Origin: JAUUSJ01 sp051880475
Lineage (GTDB): Bacteria; Bacillota; Clostridia; Lachnospirales; Lachnospiraceae
Assembly (NCBI GenBank): GCA_051880475.1
Contig: JBJEOA010000028.1
Span: 1 to 56,255, forward strand
Direction of reading: 5' to 3'
DNA: 56,255 nucleotides
A model generated the notes under the pieces. It was not told the origin of the DNA. It made no database searches and was given only the letters and a program-made list of their open reading frames with translations. The translations under genes and the position numbers were made by a program. Within the stretch, counting starts at the first letter, position 1, and each line of letters starts with the position of its first letter. Shown piece after piece: positions 43,344 to 51,041 of the stretch.

Positions 43344-44552
43344 ATGGATAAGATTAAAATGACAACTCCATTAGTAGAGATGGATGGAGATGAGATGACA
43401 AGAATTCTCTGGCAGATAATTAAAGAGGAATTATTATATCCTTTTATTGAGTTAAAAACAGAGTACTATGATTTAGGTCTTGAATACAGAAACGAGACAA
43501 ATGACCAAGTGACAATTGACAGTGCAAATGCGACAAAGAAGTATGGTGTGGCAGTAAAATGTGCGACAATCACACCAAATGCTGCACGTATGACAGAGTA
43601 TGACTTAAAGGAAATGTGGAAAAGTCCAAACGGTACAATCCGTGCTATTTTAGATGGAACAGTATTTCGAGCTCCGATTGTCGTAAAAGGAATTGAGCCA
43701 ACCGTTCGCACATGGAAAAAACCAATTACAATCGCAAGACATGCATACGGCGATGTATATAAGGGAGTAGAGATGAAGATTCCGGCTGCTGGAACAGTAG
43801 AGCTTGTATATACAGATAAAGAAGGAAAGGAACAAAGAGAAACAGTTCATACATTCAACGGACCTGGAATTGTTCAGGGACTTCACAATGTAGAGGCATC
43901 TATTCGAAGCTTTGCAAAGAGCTGTTTTAATTATGCTTTAGATACAAAGCAAGATTTATGGTTCTCTACAAAGGATACTATTTCTAAAAAATATGACCAT
44001 ACATTTAAAGATATTTTCCAAGAAATTTATGATGCAGAGTATGCACAAAAATTTGAGGAGGCAGGAATTGAGTATTTCTATACATTGATTGACGATGCAG
44101 TAGCTCGTGTAATTCGCTCTGAGGGTGGATATATTTGGGCATGTAAAAATTATGACGGTGATGTTATGAGTGATATGGTAGCGACAGCTTTTGGCTCTCT
44201 CGCTATGATGACATCTGTACTTGTCTCTCCAGATGGAAACTATGAGTATGAGGCTGCTCACGGAACAGTACAAAGACATTATTATAAGCATTTAAAGGGC
44301 GAGGAGACATCTACAAACTCTGTGGCAACAATTTTTGCTTGGACAGGTGCTCTTAGAAAACGCGGTGAGATGGATAATCTTCCAAAGTTGCAGGAATTTG
44401 CAGATAAGTTAGAGAAAGCTACAATTGACACAATTGAGAGTGGAAAGATGACAAAAGACTTAGCACTTATTACTACATTAGATAATGTCACTGTACTTAA
44501 TAGCGAGAACTTCATTAAGGAAGTAAGAAAGACATTAGAGGCTATGTTATAA
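43344..44552 (+). CDS. icd: NADP-dependent isocitrate dehydrogenase (type II)
   Basis: Oxidative decarboxylation of isocitrate to 2-oxoglutarate. The sequence is of the homodimeric eukaryote-like (type II) class: TPLVEMDGDEMTRILW, TPNAARMTEYDLKEMWKSPNGT with the substrate serine, RNILDGTVFRAPI-type IRAILDGTVFRAPI, and the metal-binding DDAVARVIRSEGGYIWACKNYDGDVMSD. 402 residues, normal. ATG 43344 is chosen over an ATG at 43323 because GGGAGG (43331) lies seven bases ahead. It is a single-gene unit with its own promoter and terminator; no other TCA gene is nearby. Confidence 0.94.
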   Translation: MDKIKMTTPLVEMDGDEMTRILWQIIKEELLYPFIELKTEYYDLGLEYRNETNDQVTIDSANATKKYGVAVKCATITPNAARMTEYDLKEMWKSPNGTIRAILDGTVFRAPIVVKGIEPTVRTWKKPITIARHAYGDVYKGVEMKIPAAGTVELVYTDKEGKEQRETVHTFNGPGIVQGLHNVEASIRSFAKSCFNYALDTKQDLWFSTKDTISKKYDHTFKDIFQEIYDAEYAQKFEEAGIEYFYTLIDDAVARVIRSEGGYIWACKNYDGDVMSDMVATAFGSLAMMTSVLVSPDGNYEYEAAHGTVQRHYYKHLKGEETSTNSVATIFAWTGALRKRGEMDNLPKLQEFADKLEKATIDTIESGKMTKDLALITTLDNVTVLNSENFIKEVRKTLEAML

Positions 44553-44657
44553 GTTTGAGATATTGATGCCTAGTTATACTTTTGCCAAAAAATTATAGAA
44601 TTGTTTATGGGAGTGGCTAGGTGCTCAAATGTCAAAAAACGGTAGATGAATGAAAAA

Positions 44658-44700
44658 AGAGAAGGTATTTTTATTTAGATAAATATCTTCTCTTTTTTTT
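44658..44700 (+). terminator. Rho-independent terminator after icd
   Basis: AGAGAAGGTATTT (44658-44670) pairs with AAATATCTTCTCT (44681-44693) with one G-U wobble, followed by seven T residues. The 100 bases between the icd stop and this stem contain another paired region, TTTGAG/CTCAAA and GCCTAG/CTAGGT (44554-44629). Confidence 0.93.
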
Positions 44701-44745
44701 GTTTCAATAAATATGTCTATTTTTGCGATAAATCATATTTTCGTA

Positions 44746-44774
44746 TTTACAAAAAAAGGGAAAAATGGTAGAAT
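44746..44774 (+). promoter_or_regulatory. Promoter of the secreted lysozyme gene
   Basis: TTTACA (44746-44751), 17-base spacer, TAGAAT (44769-44774), 44 bases ahead of the ATG. Confidence 0.65.
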
Positions 44775-44818
44775 AAGAGATACTAAAATACGAAAAAATA
44801 GCAAAGGAGAAATTGGGA

Positions 44819-46729
44819 ATGGGGAAACTTTTAAGCAATAGATTGCTTGCTCTATGTCTGTCATTTTTTATGACAGTATCTTTGGTACCGCTAACTAGTT
44901 TGGCAGCAGAGAGTGATTTAGTGGAAGAAGATCAAGTAATAGAAGAATCTAGTGAGCAGTCTGTGGTATATAATATGTACCGAGATGGTAGTGGAAAGAA
45001 TATTGAATCAGGAGAAAAAATATCGAATAATGCGGATGAATGGTCAGATTGGATTCAAGCTATTGGCGGTATGAGTATTGGCAAGAATGGACTTGATTTA
45101 ATAAAATCTTTTGAGGGATGTAGACTGACGGCATATAAGGCAGTAGCTACGGAAAAATATTATACTATTGGCTGGGGACATTATGGTCCTGATGTTTTTG
45201 CTGGAATGCAGATAACACAGGCAAGAGCGGATGAGTTATTAATTCAAGATGTGGCTAAATTTGTGGGCTATGTAAATAATTTTTCACAAAAAAATAAAGT
45301 GGATTTAAATCAAAATCAGTTTGATGCTCTTGTGAGTTTTACATATAATGTAGGTACATCATGGATGAGTCAATCCACGATTAGAACTTATTTATTAAAT
45401 GGGATTAATAAATATACAGATGCACAGATTACGAATGCTTTTCTTATGTGGAATAAATCTGGAGGTAAAGTTTTAGCCGGATTAACAAGAAGAAGAGGGG
45501 AAGAGGCAAAATTATTTTTGAAAAAATCTTTGCCAGTCTCCACACTTGCCACAATTTCAGGTGAGATTGTTCCAGATGATATAGATGAGGGACAGAGTTT
45601 TTCTATCGCAGGTCTTATTTCTTCTAGTTCAATATTAGAAGAAGTTTCGGTGGGGGTTTACGATGAAAATGGAACTTGCATGATGGGAAAAACAGTTTAT
45701 CCAAATTCCACAAGTTATTCTATTGCCAATATAGATGACTATATTATGTTTGGAAAGCTTCCAGTAGGAGTCTACCGATATATTGTATCTGCCACAAATG
45801 AAAAGGGAACCGTAGATTTAGTAGATAAGGAATTTGAAGTACATAAAAAACACGAACATTCGTATATTAACGTGACGACAAAAGCGACACCTGCTGCAAA
45901 TGGAAAGATTGAAAAAAAATGTAGTGCATGTGCTCAGACACAGACAACTACTATTGTCTATGCCCCAAAAACAATGAAGCTTTCTGCGACATCCTATACG
46001 TACACAGGGACAGCGAAAAAACCGTCTGTGACAATAGTAGATTCTAATGGAAAGACGGTGTCATCTTCAAATTATACCGTTTCATATGAAGGTGACTGTA
46101 TCAATGTGGGAACGTATAAAGTGACCGTGAAGTTTAATGGCAGTAAGTATGAAGGAAGTATCTCTAAGACTATAAAAATCAATCCAGCTAGTCAAACGAT
46201 AACAGGGACGAAGAGCTATACAAGAAATACATTGAGTGCGCCATTTACTTTAAATACGAAATTGACAAAAGGAGATAGCAAGCTCTCTTATACATCAAGC
46301 AATAAGTCAGTGGCTACGGTAAATTCTACGACAGGCAAAGTTACAATAAAAGGAGTCGGAACAACAACGATTACGGCAACTGCTAAAGCGACGAAAAATT
46401 ATAATGCCACTACGTATAAGGTAACGGTAAAAGTAAATCCAGCGGTAGTTACATTAAGGTCGGTGACAAGTCCAAAATCAAGAAATATATTAGTAAAATG
46501 GTATAAAAATACGAATATAACAGGGTATCAAATTCAGTATGCGACAAATCCAAATTTTTCCAATGACAAGAAAATAACGGTCGCAGGAAGTTCTACATTA
46601 TATAAAACCATTAGTGGATTGACAAGAGGAAAGAAATATTACGTGAGAGTCCGTTCTTACAAAACGGTAAATGGAACGAAGTATTATTCGCTGTATTCAA
46701 ATACGAAATCAATTATAGTTAAAAAGTAA
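44819..46729 (+). CDS. Secreted GH24 lysozyme with Ig-like and FnIII C-terminal modules
   Basis: Signal peptide (about residues 1-30, SLAA), an acidic linker, then a phage-type GH24 lysozyme at about residues 85-235: catalytic E99 in KSFEGCRLTAY and T116 in YYTIGWGH. The middle Asp of the T4 triad aligns with Ala108. After that come a beta-sandwich (about 245-345), a CSAC-containing repeat typical of clostridial surface proteins (about 348-385), Ig-like (Big) modules and a final FnIII module (about 545-636). ATG 44819 (636 residues) fits AAAGGAGA eight bases upstream. It likely cleaves peptidoglycan outside the cell. It has no phage neighbours, so it is a housekeeping or predatory enzyme rather than a prophage remnant. 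Confidence 0.85.
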   Translation: MGKLLSNRLLALCLSFFMTVSLVPLTSLAAESDLVEEDQVIEESSEQSVVYNMYRDGSGKNIESGEKISNNADEWSDWIQAIGGMSIGKNGLDLIKSFEGCRLTAYKAVATEKYYTIGWGHYGPDVFAGMQITQARADELLIQDVAKFVGYVNNFSQKNKVDLNQNQFDALVSFTYNVGTSWMSQSTIRTYLLNGINKYTDAQITNAFLMWNKSGGKVLAGLTRRRGEEAKLFLKKSLPVSTLATISGEIVPDDIDEGQSFSIAGLISSSSILEEVSVGVYDENGTCMMGKTVYPNSTSYSIANIDDYIMFGKLPVGVYRYIVSATNEKGTVDLVDKEFEVHKKHEHSYINVTTKATPAANGKIEKKCSACAQTQTTTIVYAPKTMKLSATSYTYTGTAKKPSVTIVDSNGKTVSSSNYTVSYEGDCINVGTYKVTVKFNGSKYEGSISKTIKINPASQTITGTKSYTRNTLSAPFTLNTKLTKGDSKLSYTSSNKSVATVNSTTGKVTIKGVGTTTITATAKATKNYNATTYKVTVKVNPAVVTLRSVTSPKSRNILVKWYKNTNITGYQIQYATNPNFSNDKKITVAGSSTLYKTISGLTRGKKYYVRVRSYKTVNGTKYYSLYSNTKSIIVKK

Positions 46730-46733
46730 AAGA

Positions 46734-46807
46734 AAAAAGATAGTATTTTATTAAAAAAAGGAGATGTCGATAGGACAACCCGATTTTTATTAGAATACTG
46801 TCTTTTT
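46734..46807 (+). terminator. Large terminator hairpin after the lysozyme gene
   Basis: Arms 46734-46757 and 46784-46807 pair over 24 bases with two wobbles and one mismatch; the 26-base loop contains a small TGTC/GACA helix. The right arm ends in TTTTT, with CTTT after. Confidence 0.8.
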
Positions 46808-46860
46808 CTTTACAAAGTTTTTCCTTTTATGCTATACTGACACTCAAGTGCAGTCTAGAC

Positions 46861-46889
46861 TTGACAAAAAAGACTATCCTGTATATAAT
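46861..46889 (+). promoter_or_regulatory. Main promoter of the his genes
   Basis: TTGACA (46861-46866), 17-base spacer, TATAAT (46884-46889): a consensus promoter. A second candidate lies just upstream: TTTACA (46809), 18 bases, TATACT (46833-46838). Confidence 0.88.
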
Positions 46890-46917
46890 GAGAAACTGAG
46901 TTTAATGCGTTACTAAA

Positions 46918-46945
46918 TTATCACACTATCACGATAAAGTGATAA
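46918..46945 (+). promoter_or_regulatory. Alternative hairpins in the hisZ leader
   Basis: GTGATAA (46939-46945) can pair with TATCAC at 46927-46932 or with TTATCAC at 46918-46924. It lies in the 125-base leader of hisZ. No T-box sequence (AGGGTGGNACCGCG) is present. A protein operator is equally possible. Confidence 0.4.
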
Positions 46946-47018
46946 AGTAAACTTGGATTTTATAAATCTCAAAATATAATATTTCTAAAAAGATATATGA
47001 AAGATAGAGGGAATGAAG

Positions 47019-48287
47019 ATGAGAAGAGAACAATTACTGCATACCCCTGAGGGCGTGCGTGATATTTACAGTGAAGAATGTCAAAAGAAGAATAAAATTC
47101 AGCACGATTTAAGAAAAGTGTTAAAGCTTTATGGATATAAAGATATCCAGACACCGACATTTGAGTTTTTTAATATTTTTAATCAGGAGCGAGGAAGTGT
47201 AAGCTCCACACAGATGTATAAGTTTTTTGATAGAAATAATAATACTCTTGTACTTAGACCGGATATGACGCCATCTATTGCGAGAAGTGTTGCAAAATAT
47301 TATGAGAATGAAAAAATGCCAATCCGTCTCTCTTATATGGGCAATACATTTTTAAACCTTGGTGGTTATCAGGGAAAATTAAATGAGGTGACACAAATCG
47401 GCGCAGAGCTTATGAATATTGACAGTGCGGACGCTGACGCAGAAATTATCGTTATGGTAGTGGATTGCTTTTTAGCCGCAGGTCTTAAAGAGTTTCGTAT
47501 CGATATCGGACAGGCCGACTTCTTTAAAGGACTTATGGAAGAGGCGAACTTAGATGATGAGATAGAGGAAGCTATCCGTGAGTTAGTGGAAAATAAAAAT
47601 TCTTTTGGACTTTCTCAGCTTGTGGAAGAAAAAGTAAAAAATGAAGAGATAAAGGCAGTTTTGCTTCGCTTCAATGAATTATTTGGCGGCGAGGAAACTC
47701 TAGAGATGGCTAAGACACTCACAAAGAATAAAAAATCATTAGCTGCAATTGAGCGATTAGAAAAAGTATATCGCATTGTAAAAGATTACGGTTATGAAAA
47801 ATATGTTACCTTTGATTTTGGAATGTTAAGCCGCTATGAATATTATACTGGAATGATTTTAAAAGGATATACGTATGGAACAGGAGATGCCATCGCGACA
47901 GGCGGAAGATACGACAATCTTCTAAGTCAGTTTGGTATGGACGCTCCCGCGATTGGATTTGGCATTGTCGTAGACCAACTCTTAATGGCTCTTTCAAGAC
48001 AAAAAATTGAAATTCCAGTTGAAAATAATACTACTTTAATTGTTTTTGACCGTCCAGTTCAGGCGGCAGCCATTCAAATTGCCACTGCATTTCGAAAGAA
48101 AGGAAAGATTGTAGAACTTCAAAAAAAGGACAGAGATTGTCCAATCGAGAAATTTGAGAACTATGCAAAGAGAGAAAAGGTAAAGGAAATGATTTATGTC
48201 CGCGAGAATAAGACCGTAAAACAGATTGATATGGATGTAAAAGCAGTAACTCTTGTCAGCTTAGATGGATTTCAGAAAGGATTATAA
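47019..48287 (+). CDS. hisZ: HisZ, ATP phosphoribosyltransferase regulatory subunit
   Basis: Histidyl-tRNA-synthetase paralogue that activates the short form of HisG and confers histidine feedback. Class II synthetase-like motifs: TPEGVRDIY at the start, VLRPDMTPSIAR (motif 2-like), and GGRYDNLLSQFG near the C-terminal part. It lacks the HisRS anticodon-binding domain, as HisZ should. ATG 47019 (422 residues) is chosen because AGAGGG at 47006 gives seven-base spacing; ATG 47013 would be one base away. hisG starts two bases after its stop. Confidence 0.93.
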   Translation: MRREQLLHTPEGVRDIYSEECQKKNKIQHDLRKVLKLYGYKDIQTPTFEFFNIFNQERGSVSSTQMYKFFDRNNNTLVLRPDMTPSIARSVAKYYENEKMPIRLSYMGNTFLNLGGYQGKLNEVTQIGAELMNIDSADADAEIIVMVVDCFLAAGLKEFRIDIGQADFFKGLMEEANLDDEIEEAIRELVENKNSFGLSQLVEEKVKNEEIKAVLLRFNELFGGEETLEMAKTLTKNKKSLAAIERLEKVYRIVKDYGYEKYVTFDFGMLSRYEYYTGMILKGYTYGTGDAIATGGRYDNLLSQFGMDAPAIGFGIVVDQLLMALSRQKIEIPVENNTTLIVFDRPVQAAAIQIATAFRKKGKIVELQKKDRDCPIEKFENYAKREKVKEMIYVRENKTVKQIDMDVKAVTLVSLDGFQKGL

Positions 48288-48288
48288 A

Positions 48289-48960
48289 ATGGGTATGAGA
48301 TATTTAACTTTTGCTCTTGCCAAGGGGCGACTTGCAAAAAAGACATTAGAATTATTAGAACAAATCGGCATCACATGCGAGGAGATGAAAGATGAAAAGA
48401 CAAGAAAACTTATTTTTGTAAATGAAGAGCTAAAACTTAAATTCTTTCTCTCTAAGGCGACAGATGTTCCAACTTACGTAGAATACGGAGCTGCGGATAT
48501 CGGTGTTGTCGGAAAGGATACTTTGCTTGAGGCGAATAAAAAATTATATGAGGTGCTTGACTTAGGCTTTGGAAAATGTAAAATGTGTGTATGTGGTCCA
48601 GAATCTGCGAGAGAATTATTAAAGCATAATGAATTAATCCGTGTGGCATCAAAGTATCCACATATTGCGAGAGAATATTTTCACAATAAAAAGCTTCAGA
48701 CGGTTGAGATTATTAAGTTAAACGGTTCCGTGGAGCTTGCACCTATTGTCGGATTATCTGAGGTTATCGTAGATATTGTAGAGACAGGTTCTACTCTAAG
48801 AGAAAATGGACTTGGCGTATTAGAAGAGATTTGTCCGCTCTCTGCGAGAATGGTTGTAAATCCTGTTAGTATTAAAATGGAACAAGAAAGAATTCAGGCA
48901 ATTATTCATGATTTAAAGAAACTTCAAGAAGAGCAGGCAAAAGTCAATACGACAGTTTAG
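48289..48960 (+). CDS. hisG: ATP phosphoribosyltransferase, short catalytic subunit
   Basis: First step of histidine synthesis: ATP plus PRPP to phosphoribosyl-ATP. Short form without the C-terminal regulatory domain; 223 residues, which requires HisZ, present upstream. Signatures: LTFALAKGRLAKKTLELLE, VEYGAADIGVVGKDTLLE, and the PRPP loop ADIVDIVETGSTLRENGL-type VIVDIVETGSTLRENG. ATG 48289 follows AGAAAGGA at the end of hisZ; ATG 48295 is an alternative. Confidence 0.95.
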   Translation: MGMRYLTFALAKGRLAKKTLELLEQIGITCEEMKDEKTRKLIFVNEELKLKFFLSKATDVPTYVEYGAADIGVVGKDTLLEANKKLYEVLDLGFGKCKMCVCGPESARELLKHNELIRVASKYPHIAREYFHNKKLQTVEIIKLNGSVELAPIVGLSEVIVDIVETGSTLRENGLGVLEEICPLSARMVVNPVSIKMEQERIQAIIHDLKKLQEEQAKVNTTV

Positions 48961-48984
48961 ATTAGAAAGGAAAGGGAGAGAAAA

Positions 48985-50277
48985 ATGCAGATTATAAAAA
49001 TGACTCCAGAAACAATGGATGGAATTTTAGAAAACCTTTTAAAGAGAAGCCCAAATCAGTATGATGAGTATGCAGATAGAGTTTCTGTAATTTTAAATGA
49101 GGTAAAGGAAAAAGGAGACGAGGCAATTTTTGCTTACACAGAAAAATTTGATGGCGCTCATATTACGAAAGAAAATATAAAAGTGACAGACGAAGAGATT
49201 GAGGAGGCTTATAAAGAAGTCGGAGAAGAGCTAATTACAATTATGAGAAAAGCGGCTAAAAATATTCGCGAATATCATGAAAAACAAAAAAGACAGAGCT
49301 GGTTTTCCTCAAAGGAAGATGGAACAATGCTTGGACAAAAAATTACAGCATTACAAAATGTAGGTGTCTATGTGCCAGGTGGTAAGGCAGTTTATCCATC
49401 TTCTGTACTTATGAATATTCTTCCGGCAAAAGTGGCAGGAGTTCCACATATTGTTATGACAACTCCTCCTTCTAGAGAGGGAAAGGTAAATCCTGCTGTT
49501 TTAGTAGCAGCAAAAGAAGCGGGAGTAGATGAGGTTTATAAGGTTGGCGGAGCACAGGCAATTGCAGCTCTCGCTTACGGTACAGAGTCTATTAAAAAAG
49601 TAGATAAGATTGTCGGACCTGGAAATATTTATGTTGCCCTCGCTAAAAAAGCAGTTTATGGTCATGTAAGTATTGACTCCATCGCAGGACCTAGTGAAGT
49701 ATTAGTTCTTGCAGATGAGAGTGCAAATCCAAGATATGTGGCAGCAGATTTACTCTCTCAGGCAGAACACGATGAGCTTGCAAGTGCTATTTTAGTCACA
49801 ACGAGTGAGGAGTTTGCCTATAAAGTAAAAGAGGAAATTGAAAAATTTACTGCCGTATTATCTAGAAAAGAAATTATCGAGAAATCACTAGAACAGTATG
49901 GATATTTACTTGTGGCATCTAATATGGATGAGGCAATCGAAATTGCAAATGAAATCGCATCAGAGCATCTTGAGATTGTGACAGAAAATCCATTTGAAGT
50001 TATGATGAAAATTAAAAATGCAGGTGCTATTTTTGTCGGGGAGTATAGCTGTGAGCCACTCGGGGATTATTTTGCAGGTCCAAATCACGTTCTTCCAACA
50101 AACGGAACAGCAAAATTTTTCTCACCACTTGGCGTAGATGATTTTATTAAAAAATCAAGTGTTATTTATTATTCTAAAGAAGCTCTCATGGGAGTAAAAG
50201 ACGATATTATTGCATTTGCAAATGCAGAACAGCTTACTGCACATGCAAATTCTATCGCAGTTCGCGGCGAAAAATAA
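48985..50277 (+). CDS. hisD: Histidinol dehydrogenase
   Basis: Last two steps of histidine synthesis: L-histidinol to L-histidine with NAD. The signature YVPGGKAVYPSSVLMN, the NAD-binding VDEVYKVGGAQAIAALAYGT, IAGPSEVLVLAD and zinc/active-site region DLLSQAEHDELASA are present, with EHLEIV near residue 330. 430 residues, normal. GAAAGGAAAGGGAG precedes the ATG. It follows hisG by 24 bases. Confidence 0.97.
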   Translation: MQIIKMTPETMDGILENLLKRSPNQYDEYADRVSVILNEVKEKGDEAIFAYTEKFDGAHITKENIKVTDEEIEEAYKEVGEELITIMRKAAKNIREYHEKQKRQSWFSSKEDGTMLGQKITALQNVGVYVPGGKAVYPSSVLMNILPAKVAGVPHIVMTTPPSREGKVNPAVLVAAKEAGVDEVYKVGGAQAIAALAYGTESIKKVDKIVGPGNIYVALAKKAVYGHVSIDSIAGPSEVLVLADESANPRYVAADLLSQAEHDELASAILVTTSEEFAYKVKEEIEKFTAVLSRKEIIEKSLEQYGYLLVASNMDEAIEIANEIASEHLEIVTENPFEVMMKIKNAGAIFVGEYSCEPLGDYFAGPNHVLPTNGTAKFFSPLGVDDFIKKSSVIYYSKEALMGVKDDIIAFANAEQLTAHANSIAVRGEK

Positions 50278-50296
50278 CAAAATATAAAAAAATAGC

Positions 50297-50325
50297 TTTA
50301 AAAATAGCAAGTTTTTTTGTATACT
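50297..50325 (+). promoter_or_regulatory. Candidate internal promoter ahead of hisB
   Basis: TTTAAA (50297-50302), 17-base spacer, TATACT (50320-50325). The recurring hairpin begins 23 bases after the -10, exactly as at topB. Confidence 0.55.
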
Positions 50326-50337
50326 ATTACTTAAAAG

Positions 50338-50369
50338 AAATAGAGATGTCTGTTTTTACAGGCAACTAT
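50338..50369 (+). repeat. Recurring hairpin motif, copy 3 (hisB leader)
   Basis: AAATAGAGAT, then stem GTCTGT/ACAGGC around a TTTT loop (50348-50363), then AACTAT, 19 bases before the hisB start codon. Relative to 12759, two stem positions change (one to G-U, one pair C-G to T-A), keeping the fold. Confidence 0.6.
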
Positions 50370-50388
50370 GATTGAAAGGAAAATTTCT

Positions 50389-50979
50389 ATGGAAAAAAGA
50401 ACAGCAGTAATAGAGAGAAAAACAAAAGAAACAGATATTCGCCTTTCTCTTTGCCTAGATGGCGATGGAACTTGCAATGTGACGACGGGAATCGGTTTTT
50501 TTGACCATATGCTAAATAGTTTTGCAAGACATGGCTTTTTCGATTTAGATGTGCAGGCGAAGGGAGATCTTTATGTAGATTGTCATCATACCATTGAAGA
50601 TACAGGCATTGTATTAGGTCAGGCAATAAAGGAGGCAGTTGGAGATAAAAAATCTATTAAGCGATATGGCTCTTTTTTGCTGCCGATGGATGAGACATTA
50701 GTCTTATGTGCAATTGACCTTGGAGGAAGACCTTATCTTTCTTTTGATGTGGATTTTACATCTGAGAGAGTGGGTGATTATGATACAGAGATGGTGAAAG
50801 AATTTTTCTATGCGATTTCCTATACAGCAAAGATGAACTTGCATATTAAGCTTATCAGCGGAGGGAATCAACATCATATTATTGAGGCTATTTACAAGGC
50901 ATTTGCAAAGGCGCTAGACGAGGCGACATCTTATGATAGTAGAATTAAAGATGTGCTTTCTACAAAGGGAACCATTTAA
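50389..50979 (+). CDS. hisB: Imidazoleglycerol-phosphate dehydratase
   Basis: Dehydrates IGP to imidazole acetol phosphate. Manganese-binding motifs are visible: FFDHMLNSFARHGFFDL, DCHHTIEDTGIVLGQA, and the C-terminal GGNQHHIIEAIYKAFAKAL. 196 residues, monofunctional form without a phosphatase domain. ATG 50389 is chosen because GAAAGGAAA lies just upstream. Its own promoter candidate and a hairpin leader stand between hisD and hisB. Confidence 0.96.
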   Translation: MEKRTAVIERKTKETDIRLSLCLDGDGTCNVTTGIGFFDHMLNSFARHGFFDLDVQAKGDLYVDCHHTIEDTGIVLGQAIKEAVGDKKSIKRYGSFLLPMDETLVLCAIDLGGRPYLSFDVDFTSERVGDYDTEMVKEFFYAISYTAKMNLHIKLISGGNQHHIIEAIYKAFAKALDEATSYDSRIKDVLSTKGTI

Positions 50980-51041
50980 CGGGAAGGTTTTAGAAAATAA
51001 GAGAGAACTTAATTGATTTTTTAGAAATGAGGAGGAAGGAT

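Noticed and set aside
44819..46729. Prophage origin for the GH24 lysozyme
   Set aside because: Neighbours are chromosomal housekeeping genes, and the signal peptide and surface modules do not fit a phage endolysin.
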